Source of the DNA: Chromobotia macracanthus
Lineage: Eukaryota; Chordata; Actinopteri; Cypriniformes; Botiidae
DNA: 64,000 nucleotides
Assembly: GCA_036877525.1 (NCBI GenBank)
Contig: JAZGTH010000073.1
Span: 620,001 to 684,000, forward strand
Direction of reading: 5' to 3'
This document shows positions 22,920 through 36,800 of the stretch, piece after piece (position 1 is the first letter of the stretch; the number at the start of each line of letters is the position of its first letter). The notes beneath the pieces are model-generated. The model did no database searches. It saw only the letters and a list, made by a program, of their open reading frames with translations, and was not told where the DNA came from. A program made the position numbers and the translations under genes.

Positions 22920-25817
22920 GTGAACCCTCCATTGTGGCTTTTCTAGGTTGTTGTTTTGCAAAAGATGTATTTTAATTTTAATGTTTTTTTGTGTTATCTT
23001 CATTAGAATATGCTATGAAAATCTTGAATTCTTGAGAGTGAAAGTCATTTACAAACCAGCTAACACTGTGTAAAGCTTAAAAATGTTTCTCCAAAATGTT
23101 AAGCAGACCATCAGTTATACCAGTTATAGTTTTACCTCATTTGACCTAGGCATGTTTTTTAACTAGAATGACGGTGCTGCTGTGTTTATTTGAATAAGTT
23201 AATGTGTGCTGGTGAGTATTGCTGTCATGCCCATCATATAAATGTAGGTGTTGTTGTACAGTAAACTGGGTGACAGCACAGAAACTGTCTTTCATTGAGT
23301 GTTCAGGAGTCAAGGATTCTGTCTGTCTTCTCTTTTTATTGTGCTCTATTTATCTTCCCATGAAGCCTTTATTACCTTATCATCAGTTAGACTGATGCCA
23401 CTTATGTTGATGTGTCGATTTGTTACTCCGTGGTAATCTGGCCCTGAATCGGAAAATGTCTGTTCACCCTCTGTATCTCTTTGTGCTGGTCTGTCATTGC
23501 CTTCCTGCATCCAGGAAGATAGTGACTCTACTTAATGGGAAGATGAATGGTGTTGAAATCTTGTTGTCTTGTCTATGAGTGCTGTGATTACCTCTATCTC
23601 TCATTATCTTTTCAAGCAATAACACATTTACAGACTCAGATGATTAGAATATGTTTAGGTAAATTCATGCCTGCAAGCATGATGTGTGGAGACAACATAA
23701 TTTGCCCAGTTAGAAAACTATATTGCAAGACACAATACAAGTGTCCTTAACCAAATTACTCTGTGCTAATTATATAGGGAGATCATTCACTGCAAACCAG
23801 ATCATTCTGTACACCACACAAATAGTTTCTTGTAAGTTTTTGTGTCTTGTTTTCAGTAGAAATCTAAATATCTTAATTTTCTGCATTCTAAATATGCATT
23901 TCAATATGCCTTTCTGTTATTTATTCGCATTGGTCTGAATAGACAAATTGCACATAAAATGGTACTAATTTCACTTAGTGTAAAGAAGAATCGCTTTGTG
24001 TGAACAGACCTTTACAATGCAATATTTAAATCACTTAATATGTTCTCACCTGTACAGGAGCAGCACGTTTGGTGGGTGGTTCCTCCAATAAGAGTGGCCG
24101 TCTCGAGGTGTACCTGAATGGCCATTGGGGAGCAGTGTGTGACACCCACCTGACTGACCGAGATGCCAGTGTCATCTGTAGACACCTGGGATTCGGGTAT
24201 GCAATGCATTTCCAATCATATTTCTTTAATGATTTACACACAGTATGTGCAGTCATTTAATTACCTGCTAAAATGGAACAGGGAAATTGGCACTTCACTT
24301 CGGCACTCCTACTTTGGGCCTGGTTCCGGTCTTTTCCACTTTGAACGTCTTGGCTGCCATGGCAATGAAAATTCTCTGCTGGAGTGCCGAAGCAGGAAAT
24401 ATGTCTCTGGTGACTGTAACCATGGCAATGAGGCCGGGGTGATTTGTGCTGTACCTGAGGGTAAGTTTGTTTTATTTGTGTTGGACATCATGATTAATAT
24501 TGCTGTCTTCATTTACTTTATTTACACTGCACCATGAAATATATTGGAATTACTTTTTTTTACACTTTATAAGCATTTCTTGATTATTTTTGCCTGTGCT
24601 GTAAGCTTATCCATGAAGCTTCAGAACGTATTTAGACACTCAAAATTTATGAATTTCATTACACTGACAAAATTAAAGTGACATCTGCAAACAAACTAAT
24701 CTTTTCATCATCATTTTTGTTTTTACTTTTAATCTATTTAGTTTGAATGTAATTAAACTGGATGTTTGAAGTCAATTTCCCTCAGATTTACCAGGTGACC
24801 TAGCAAAGTGTAGTATAGTTCAATATGCTATCTATGGACATATTCCACTAACTTCTGACAGCTAGCAGAGCCCCAAATACTAGGAACTGTTCTCAATTAT
24901 CAGTTATCTTTGTCACATGGTCTCAATTTCACGTCTAACAGAGTGACAGTTCATAAAAAACAGCTGAGTTTCCAGTATCTGGTCAGACGTATGATAGGGT
25001 TTGAAAGTTATACTTCAGTATCTATCTTTAAAACAGAGTTACAGTGTGGAAAGGCCTTCTGTGGTGCTAAATGGAGACAGAATTCATTTAATGTGAGAGA
25101 CAGGGGTGGGGTCATAAACAGTGTGCTGTTGTAATGTGTTGGAGTAGCTGGAACAGGGTCGGGTATATTTAGAGAGAGCTGTTAACTATTCACACAGAAA
25201 CATTAGAAAGGAAAAAGCAATTTGAGAGCTCTTTAAGGCCCTTTGAGGCTTCAAATATGTCCTATACTATGGGGCACATATCCTTAAATATGTCTCTATA
25301 CTATGTACACACACATACCCTTCAAAGCATTCTTCCATGTGCATGATAGCTTGTAACAGAGATTAACTACTAAAACATATATAAGTAGTTGAATTTTAAA
25401 CTGCTGTTATGAATATGATTTAAAATCTGTAGGATTCAGTAAGATCTGATCAAATGAGATAGGGAACACATACTGATAAAATGTATGCCTTTAATGCACT
25501 GTAAGTTGCTTTACATATAAAAATAAAAGCATAAAAAAAGGATTAAAGCATCTGTCAAATGAATAAATGTAAATGTATAAATGAGACTGATTATGTTCTT
25601 GCCACTTTTCACTGCAGTGCTGATATATCAATTGAAAAGATTGTTTTGTTTAGGCAATGGTGCCCCCCTGAGGCTTGTGGGAGGGCTTGAGGATTTCGAG
25701 GGCCGAGTGGAGGTCTATCATAATGGGAGGTGGGGCACTATTTGTGATGATGAATGGGATGATATTGATGCCGAAGTGGTCTGCCGACAGCTGGGATTGG
25801 GGTAAATCATATAAATG

Positions 25818-25903
<86 letters not shown>

Positions 25904-28900
25904 CTTATATTGTTAGAACATCTATATAACCATTGGTTCTAATCTTGCTCAAATACATTGTAAGCTTTAGAAAGTAAGAACATTGTCAGGATGTTACTGT
26001 GCCTGTATATGTTACATTTAGAAATGTTTTCCACAAATTGTTTGTGATGTCATATATATGTCATATATATGTCCATATTTGCAGGGATTCACTCTATGAA
26101 TCTACACCAGATCTACATCATCATACACACATTCACATATAAACTTATCTGTTTACTTCTACTTTTTCTACTTCCTTAGCTTTACCTTTCCTTTGCTACT
26201 GCAAAAAATAAAAATCATGTCTGTCATGCATATTCTTGTTTACACTGCAATCCAGTTTTCAATAATTAAACTGTTATTATGAACTTAGTATGAATAGTTA
26301 TAGACACAGCAAATGTGTGCTGGTTATGGCTTTGATATCAAAATGAATCATAAGCAAACATGTTCGTTTTTAGTGGTGTGCCAAAGGCATGGACGTGGGC
26401 GCACTTTGGCCAGGGCACTGGGCCTATCTTACTGGATGGGGTGCACTGCACAGGAAATGAGCTGTCTCTTGAGGAATGTCCTCACGCGCCCTGGGGCCGG
26501 CACAACTGTGACCATCTGGAGGATGCTGGAGTGTCCTGCAACCCATTTACAGGTGACAATGAACTGTCATACAGTAACAGCACCATCCTTATTATAACAG
26601 ATTTTTTGTGTATAAAAGTACTATTCTTAACAGGAGACACATTAATGTTGCTGTAGATGGAGTCTTGCGCCTAGTAGGAGCTGATAGGCCATGGGAAGGA
26701 CGTTTAGAGGTGTATCATGCAGGAGAATGGGGCACAGTGTGTGATGACAGCTGGACACCACATCATGCACAGGTGGTGTGTCGACAGCTCGGTTACAGGT
26801 AGTCTGTTTACTTGGCCAGGTAGATTTACTTTTTGTTTTGAGCATGTAGAGCATGTATTTTTTTATTTAGAGGAAGCACATTTTTTAAATTTTTCTCTGG
26901 AAACCAGGAATGTCAGATTGCATAAGCTGAGAAAACACTTGGATATGAATGACTTGATAAAAGTGGCATTTTATTTAGCTGAAAAGTTAAAGCTACATTT
27001 TTTAAATGAACAAAAAATCTGTTATTGAGTACATGACAGATCAGTGTTCAACACAATCTCTTCCGCAACTGTAAGTTTATAACAATGATTTATTATTTGA
27101 CCTGTCAGGTCAGATTTCAGGGGAAATGTCAATTTGGCTTCATTTGACTTTCATGAGTATAAAATATGTTGTAAACAGAGATGGCGGTAGAGAGGCGAAA
27201 GATACAGATTTCAGCTTTAAGAAGTTCAGTTTGCAAATTGTTGCTGCAATTCTGTTGTTTTTACAATAGAGGGCGTGCTGAGTTGGCTCCAGATGGGATG
27301 TATGGCCAGGGTACAGGGCTGATCCTACTGGATGAGGTGAAATGTGAGGGGGGTGAGAGCTCTCTACTGGATTGTGCTCATAGTGAGTGGGGGCAGCATG
27401 ACTGCTCTCATAGTGAAGATGTGGGCATACGCTGTGAAAGAGAAGGACATAACAATGAAATTCCTGAAGTGGCTCCTGCCACAGGTGCGTATGTAAAATA
27501 CTCTATGTAAAATACTTTATTTAGAAACATTGTGCCCTAACCATTTGCAACACAACAAATTAAGAAGATAAATACAATAAATAATCCTTCCTGAATCTGA
27601 CCATAAAAAGTTGCAATAAGTGAAAAACAAACACAAGAATTTCACTCCTTGTACAACTGTCAATAGACAGAGATAATTAAATTGAGCCAATACTGTTATG
27701 TCTAGGCCGGCCAGGCCACTTGAAGATATGTAGATTGCAATTCTGTTTGATTACCCTAGCGGTGCATATATGATACACTTTACTTTTCTTCATTTGAAGA
27801 GCAAATTTAAAGTGTAACTAGTTTCATTCCTAATCATATATTTATAAATAATTGAGAGAGGTCCATCTTTACTGGTCTGTTTCTTGTTATGCTGTGGCTC
27901 TAGGTCCCCTGGTGAGGCTGGTGGATGGTGAGAGCCGTAGGGAGGGGCGTGTGGAGGTGTTTATTAATGGCCAGTGGGGTAGTGTGTGTGATGATGGCTG
28001 GAATGACATCAATGCAGGAGTGGTCTGCAGACAGCTGGGGTTCATGTAAGCATGTTTCATTTAACGTAGGATATAGACACACACACACAGTCAAAATCTG
28101 TAGACACAGTTAATCTGTTTCCCTTTCCAATCCTGTTTGATATCAGTGGGGTCTCTAAGGCCCGTTCCAAGGCTTATTTCGGCGAGGGCCAGGGACTCAT
28201 CCATCTGGATAATGTGAAGTGTGTTGGGACTGAGGCTTTGCTGGGGGAGTGTTCAGCTGTAGGCGCAGATGCCCATGACTGCAGGCACAGTGAGGATGCA
28301 GGGGTAATATGTGACTACAGTACTGAGACTGTGAAGGATAGTGTCATGGGAAAACAGAAATGTGGCCTGAGACCCAACACACAGAGACGCAGGAGGAGGA
28401 TTATTGGAGGAGATAAATCTCTACGGTAACTAACATTATCCATGTCAGGATTTATTTATTTGCTAACATTGTTTCTTTTACTATGCAATATATGTATTAC
28501 TCACTGTGTTTATTGTTTAGTATTTATTATTTACTGCAATGTTGCACTGTGCTTCCAGTTGCAATAAGAAAGAATGGTTTAGTATAAAGTTTATTAATGT
28601 TTAATTTGTATTGCTACATTAAGCATTTTATACCTCACTGTAAAAGCTATTTTTCTCTTTTACAAGCTTGTGTGTTTGAATGTACACACAGCAAATTGAG
28701 TTTTGAGTTAAGGCCATAATTCTCAGACTTGCCATTGCCAATTTATTAAATCTAAACTGTTGTAAAAGTATCTGTGACTGTTTTGTAGGGGGGACTGGCC
28801 ATGGCAGGTATCTCTTTGGCTGAGGTCTCAGTCGAAAGGCACCCATCCGCTTTGTGGGGCAACTCTCATTAATTCCTGTTGGGTTATTACTGCTGCTCAT

Positions 28901-30390
28901 TGCTTCAAGAGGTGAGAGACACTTTACCGGCACCTGGTGGCTGTATGTATAATGGCAAAGACTTTACACCTTTACAAGGTATTTCATTCATATCAGATAT
29001 AAATAAATAAACCTGTTGTTGTTTCCATTTGTTGCATTGTTCATCACTGTTCATTCATCTCTGTTCTCTGTTTTCTTGTTCTTTGTTATTTTCTTTTCCT
29101 CTGTTTTTTCCTCTTCTCTCTTTCAGGTTTGGTTCAGACCCCTACCGTTATGTGTTGAGGCTCGGTGACTACCACACAGAGGAGAGGGACGATTTTGAGC
29201 GCACTCTCTCTCCCGAGCGAATTGTCATCCACAGAAAGTACCACAGCCAAGGCTGGGAGTATGATATTGCCTTACTGAAGTTAAAGGGTACAGATGAGAG
29301 CTGTGTAGCCTTTAACCCACACACCAATGCAGTTTGCCTTCCGGCTCAAAGCAACAAGAGTAGCAATAGGCCCATTGCCTGTGTTATCACCGGCTGGGGA
29401 ATTACAGGTACTGCACATTCTTCAACAAACTTCAAGACACTAATTATGATCATCTTTTTGGAATAGAAAAACCTGATTTAATACTGCTTAGAAAAAGACA
29501 ATAACATCAAGTTTGTAACTTGCAGATGCAAATCCATCTGTGGGTTTTCTAATATCATGCATTAAAACATATAAAATGAACAAAACCACTGTTTTGGAAC
29601 AGTTATCACATTTGCACATTGGACTAGGTTTAAAATGCGGTTTGACCTTATCATTAAATATTTCGGACCCCATTTACATCTGTATTTATGCAATCCACTT
29701 ATAATTGGATTTTCTGAAATGTTAAAGGGATAGTTCACCAAACAAAATTCCATTATTTACTCACCCTTATGTCATTCCAAACCTATATTTTTCTTCTGTT
29801 GAACACAAAAGAAGATATTTTGAGAAATATCTTAATTGTTTTGTGTCCATACAATGGAAGTCAAAGGGTGCCACTGTTGTTCAGTTACCAACATACTTCA
29901 TAAAAAGTCAAACGGATTTGGTGTAATGGCATGAGGGTAAGTAAATGATGGAAGAGTTTATATTGAACTATTCCATTAATACCATTACCATAGTGAATAT
30001 CAAATATCTCTAAAGTGATGTAATGAAAAGTTCTAATGTCAACATTTCCTGTTCTCTTGTTGTCCATTAGACTCTGAGTATTCCAGAACACTGCTGCAGG
30101 CCTGGGTTCCCTTACTGCCCTCCTGGAAGTGTAAAAAACGTTATGGCAGTCGCTTCACCAGCCGCATGTTGTGTGCCGGCAGCTTGTCAAACCATCACCG
30201 TGTAGACAGTTGTCAAGGTGACAGTGGGGGGCCACTGGTGTGCCAGGGTAAGGGGGGCCAGTGGATGCTCACAGGAATCATCTCCTGGGGCCATGGCTGT
30301 GGTGACCCCACCTATCCTGGTGTATATACACGGGTCAGCCGGTTTCTAAAGTGGATTGAGAAAGTCACTCATAGCCCTGCCAAAGTGTGA
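22677..30390 (+). CDS. prss12: Neurotrypsin-like secreted serine protease, 5' exon(s) not found
   Basis: Role (family knowledge): neurotrypsin is a secreted, synaptically released trypsin-like protease that cleaves agrin. Exons: 22677-22919, 24058-24196, 24282-24460, 25654-25801, 26374-26552, 26657-26798, 27270-27484, 27904-28045, 28147-28425, 28789-28911, 29127-29407, 30071-30390. All are GT-AG and the frame is continuous to the TGA stop. Order of domains: kringle, four SRCR domains each split over two exons with the same phase 1/phase 2 pattern, a polybasic activation site (RRRRR/IIGG) and a trypsin domain with His in TAAHC, Asp in YDIALL and Ser in CQGDSGGP. The order matches human PRSS12, including four SRCRs; mouse has three. 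The signal peptide and Pro-rich basic region, encoded upstream in mammals, are not identified. The genomic neighbourhood (chchd1, zswim8) differs from human PRSS12, suggesting an ohnolog. Confidence 0.92.
24058..24460 (+). other. SRCR domain 1 (two exons)
   Basis: Exons 24058-24196 and 24282-24460. Starts ARLVGGSSNKSGRLEVYLN, then GHWGAVCDTHLTDRDASVIC and ends AGVIC. Six cysteines in the group A pattern, which agrees with a domain split over two exons. The intron is only 85 bp. Confidence 0.88.
25493..25582 (+). repeat. Fragment of HE1/DANA-like SINE tail
   Basis: AATGCACTGTAAGTTGCTTT and the ending AATAAATGTAAATGTATAAATG match the tail of the SINE at 43777-43947. The tRNA-like head is missing. 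It lies just before the SRCR2 exon. Confidence 0.5.
25654..26552 (+). other. SRCR domain 2 (two exons)
   Basis: Exons 25654-25801 and 26374-26552: LRLVGGLEDFEGRVEVYHN, WGTICDDEWDDIDAEVVC, then HFGQGTGPILLDGVHC and DAGVSC. Six cysteines. The intervening intron carries a long (AT)n run starting about 20 bp after the donor. Confidence 0.9.
25823..25900. repeat. (AT)n microsatellite, about 39 units
   Basis: Uninterrupted AT dinucleotides within the intron splitting SRCR2, about 20 bp from the 5' splice site. Confidence 0.95.
26657..27484 (+). other. SRCR domain 3 (two exons)
   Basis: Exons 26657-26798 and 27270-27484: LRLVGADRPWEGRLEVYH, WGTVCDDSWTPHHAQVVC, then YGQGTGLILLDEVKC and DVGIRC, followed by a short acidic linker (EGHNNEIPEVAPATG) before SRCR4, at the position of the human inter-SRCR linker. 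Confidence 0.9.
27904..28399 (+). other. SRCR domain 4 and activation linker (two exons)
   Basis: Exons 27904-28045 and the first part of 28147-28425: VRLVDGESRREGRVEVFING, WGSVCDDGWNDINAGVVC, then YFGEGQGLIHLDNVKC and DAGVICDY. The linker contains KCGLRPN, whose Cys normally pairs with the protease domain, then five arginines just before the protease start. Confidence 0.9.
28400..30387 (+). other. Trypsin-like protease domain of the prss12-like gene
   Basis: Starts IIGGDKSLRGDWPWQVSL. Catalytic triad: His codon 28898-28900, Asp codon 29263-29265, Ser codon 30223-30225. Asp in VDSCQGDSGG (codon 30205-30207) is the S1-pocket residue that gives trypsin-like Arg/Lys preference. Ends GVYTRVSRFLKWIEKV. 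All catalytic residues are intact, so an active enzyme is expected. Confidence 0.92.
29722..29979. mobile_element. Angel-like foldback DNA element
   Basis: Left end TTAAAGGGATAGTTCACC and right end TGAACTATTCCATTAA are inverted repeats. The interior has AACACAAAAGAAGATATTTTG and TGGAAGTCAAAGGG, typical of the very common teleost palindromic element. No coding sequence. Intronic to the prss12-like gene, between the exons with catalytic Asp and Ser. Confidence 0.7.
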
Positions 30391-32230
<1,840 letters not shown>

Positions 32231-33850
32231 CCACCGTTTAATTTCTGTCTGGTTTTAATATCGAGCGGAAGTGCGGATCAGCTGATGCTGAAGAGCGATC
32301 TTCATCTTCCCGAGCTGCGGAGAGGAGGGGGCAGGACAGAGAAAGAACAGGGGGATCTCGACTCCAATTTGTCGGCTTAAAAAGACGTTTTGGATCCAAG
32401 GAGCCGGGAGTTCGTCGTGGGGAAGGGAAGAGGAATGTAGGATCGGAAGACTAGAAAGAAACCGGCCGGTGGCACATCAAGACGCGCGGATGACAAGCTT
32501 TTACATACAAAGGAGAAATATATTGAAGGGGCAGCTAGAAGTGGCATTAAGAAAATTAAATATCTTTACCGTAGATGGACGTCTGGCCTGGTCGAGGGGT
32601 CAGATCTGCTGTTTGGTCGTCTGATTTGACTGTTAAGCGACACTGACATATATAATCACTGGTCTGTCGTTTGTTTGGGTAACCAGTGGCTATGAAAGAC
32701 TCGGATTAGGGACCAAGGCTTTCGTGCCAAAATATAAAAACAGTGTTATTCCGTCTGGTAGTTTGTACGGATATAGAACAGGTTGTGTCGGCAGGTGATG
32801 TCAGATAATTTGTCACGTTTTTGACCGCAGGTGATTGAAGGGTTTGGGATCTCTGGCTAGCCGGAAAGCTATCAGGCTAACAGACTAGCCTCTCTGAGTT
32901 AGCAAATGTAGCTCGATCAGTGGGGGCGAAGAGAAATAACAGCCCCAGAGTGTACTGGGTTGAATGGGTTCACGACTATAATCTGGCCTTATTTAAACGA
33001 AAAAAGTTGAGGGTCACTAAGTTAATTTCAGGATCCGGTTTCATTTATTGTGTTTTTGTTATGTTAGCCACGGGGCTGTCGTGCGATTTAAGACTCGGCT
33101 GATAGGACAAACAGGATGGGGGATTAAATTAAAATCCCAGTAAAATAAATAACTTGTGCTTTCTGAAAATGACGAAAGTTTACTAACATCTGTTTACACG
33201 AGAGTGGGTAACTACAGTTTAAACTGTCAGATCAGACCACTTGCTGTTTAGTTTGCAAACTTCAGACACTCAATAGGAGGCAGTTTGCAGACAGCTGGAG
33301 AGTTGGGGGCCTATTTATGTTACTTTTATCTGCAAAGAAGGTCATAGAAGATTGATCTAAGAAGGTTCAACTTCAACTAAGGTCCAACCAATACATATTC
33401 GTACGTTTTTTATCATTTGTGTCCACGATGGGAATCAGCTTCCAGTCACGCTTAATGTAAGACATAATATATTGTGAATGAAGAATGATATGTATATTTG
33501 ATAACACTTGTTAGTTTGTTGAATCTTCCAGCCATGGTTTATGTCACTTCGATCGCTTGAAAAAGAACCCCATCCATCTCCAGCAAATGACTTGGAGGCA
33601 TGATAAAACCATGGATTAATTTCAGATAACTGGACGTCTTCTACGTGATGTGTTCAGTTTCGACACCCTGAATATACGCATATATTTATAGGGAACGGAG
33701 GCAGAAGTATTGTGGTTTTGGTTGAGCGTGACTTTCCCCTCCCCCTGCCGTAACTCGCCCTGGTGCGAGTGTCAGTCTTTCAAAACAAAAGCAAAGAGCC
33801 ACGTTGAGTTGAGGTGTCCGGCTCTCCGAGATCTGCACCCGGCGGATGTG
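32231..33850 (+). other. Presumed zswim8 5' leader and promoter region
   Basis: GC content and CpG count rise from about 32270, compared with the AT repeat before it. It contains several upstream ATGs. I cannot fix the start site and no TATA box is convincing, which would suit a housekeeping-type promoter. Confidence 0.4.
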
Positions 33851-36800
33851 ATGGAACTAATGTTCGCCGAGTGGGAAGACGGAGAGCGGTTCTCCTTTGA
33901 AGACTCGGACCGTTTTGAGGAGGACTCTCTTTGCTCATTCATATCAGAAGCAGAAAGTCTTTGCCAGAACTGGAGAGGATGGAGGAAGCAGTCTGCCGGT
34001 CCAAATTCACCCACTGTGAAGATTAAAGGTAAGGAAAGATTGTCTTTGTGTGCTGTCATTGTAATGTGATGCCTTAGCAGCACATTTTGACCTTAGAATG
34101 TATTCTTAACTTATGGACAACACTGTCACGTGACTTCCATGTCCAAAACCCCCATAGCAAAGTAGATAGACCTATTTTGAACATTTACTTCAAAATGTTA
34201 TTGTACCCTAAACAGCAAACTGTTGTTTTGTGTGGACAAGCTTTTTGTGACTCCTTTTTTTATGATTAAATTATAACCCATATGCAACAAAGCCCAAGAT
34301 TTGCTCAGAATCATGAAATCAGTAAAAAGAAAAAGTAATTACAATCGACAAAACAAGATTAAATAACACCATAACTAAAGAGAAATGTACACGGGTACCG
34401 ATTGCCATCTTAAACGCTCAAAAGATCTGACAGGGCTTTAATAAGGTCTAACCAAAATTGCATTTTTGCTGACAAAGCTTCAGATAACATTTAATGCATA
34501 AGTTCTGGTTTAATGTACATTTGTGTTTTTATATCAGGTTACAGTAGTTCTTTAACCTAAATTGTAAAACTGAATCTTGGACACTGTAGCACAGCTTTAG
34601 AAACAGCAGTGAGTTAAGTCATGGGGTCAGTTAGTCTGTATTACTGAAGTTCTTTATGCCACAGACTCCTGCCCCCCCAAAGGCCCCTGTGCATGTGTAG
34701 AGTGTTGTCAGCTAAAGTCAGAATTCTGTGAGCTGAGTGTGTATGATTTATAATGTTGGATGACTTTGGGGGGTTTGGAAAGGGAGGCCTTGTGTGTTGG
34801 TAGTGGTGTTCAGCTTAAGAGACTGAGTGAGAGTTGAGGGGGGTTGGGTGGTGTATAGCAGAGGGTTGTAAAAAGAGCTTTGTTTTGTATAGGTCACTGC
34901 CTCTGAGCAAAGAATTGTGGTTAAAAAACACATTTGATCTATCTGCGTAATGCTGCTGATCTTGCACAGCCCAGCTGGAGACATCAAATACCCTGCTTTT
35001 CATCAAGATTGGTTCTTAAAGTAAATCAGAGGTAATTCACTTGACCGGAACTAATTTTCTTGGAGCAGGAACTGAGACATCACGTTTGCTGAGACGTGGC
35101 TGTTTATATAGCACTTTGTGAGCTGTGTGTCTTTGTTCTCTCATTGTCGGGCAGCGGGCGGCAGGGTTTGGAGCAGTGAGGCGGCAGGCCATGTATGAGT
35201 ATGTTTCACCTATTCACTGATTAACAAAAGACAAAGCTGTCTAGCAGCCTATGTTAACTTCTCTGCTGTTGATCACTGTGGTTTAGTCAGCCAAGACTGT
35301 CTGTGAGTGTGCCACCTGATTCATTGGGATCACTCACGTATTGTTGCAGAGCAGCTGTTTGTTGGCTATACTTTAATGAGTCACCTGTCCCCAGCGTAGT
35401 TTCTATGACTCCCACTGTCAGTCTGTAACGTATACTTGCGTCATCTTGTGGTCATGTAATTCATCACCAAAACGGTTATTGGTTTTAATTATGTGGGTGT
35501 TTGGTGATGGTGTGGTGGATTCTACTATTTGATCTTGACACATATTCCTTTTCGGTTTTAAAGCTCTCTCTGTTTAAAGCTGAAACTTTAGCATCTGCAC
35601 AAAAAATGTTGTAACATTGTCAATAGTTTTGAATCTTTTTGGAGTTATTATTATGCAATATTAGTATGTATTATTATGTAAGTGTTCTTGTTGACAATTC
35701 CTGATTTTTTTTTTTGTTTGTTTAAAAATTCTTACACTTTTTGGTAAGGTGTAATTGATTTAAGCCAAGCTAAAGCACAACCCATAACTTGTTCCATTTT
35801 TTCTTAACATTGTGCATGTAACATTTTTACACTTTGTCTTAATGAACAGCCCAGCTGATTTCCTTCTTATGGTAAATATATGTGTATTTTGATCATCATT
35901 TACAGGTAAAACTATGAACTTGATTCAGTTTGGAACTTTATAAGATGTATGTCTTGGGTAATGAATGCAGTTTGATCAGTACAGCACACTAGCCACACTA
36001 TAATTCACAATATAGTAACAGCTATGATGTAAAATAATAGTACCTACTGTGTATATTACCAAGCACAGGACCCAAGTCGTCCAAGTTAACTAGGTGAGTT
36101 TATTTGTGAAGGACTGCATATTCTATTAGAAAGGTGATATATCTGTCACAATATATAAGATGGCTTCTTATACCTTTCTGCTTGTTCATATGGCCCTTGT
36201 AAAATAGAGCTTTTTGAATGAGGTCACTAAGTGGTTATTGTAGGGTGTTACAGTGTTGTGTATGGAGTGAGGTATTAGAGCAGTGTCTCAGTGGATGTAA
36301 TGTGAGATCTAGCTGTGAGGTGATGGCATGCAGTGGATCACAGTGCTGTTGCCTCAAGCTCTGTTATGATAATGACCTCCTGATGTTGGTTTGCATCAGA
36401 TGGACCACAGTGATATCTTATAAAGCAGTCATGTCAATAAAGCCCTATAGCTCATTACAGAAAATTACAGATTTGTTGAATTAGAACTTAGAAGCACTGT
36501 CACCACATGACACAGCCAACCTGTCCCTTAGGAGAAACCTTCCATCAGAGATTTCTCTTCATCTCCTGACTTCTTTTTTAAATGAAAGCTGCTGCTAAAA
36601 CCTGTTGATGAATTGACTTTAGAAACAAACAGTCTGTGGGGGAGTGTCTTTTAGTCTGAGTGTTTGTCATACTGCAGCTTGGCTACTCTTATCTTTTGTT
36701 GGAGGAAATTGGTGACTTGGACTGGACCCTGCAGGATAATGAAGACCCCCCACCTCTTTGCAGACAGCATTTAGTCCTAGTTGGCAGCTGTCCTGTTTTC

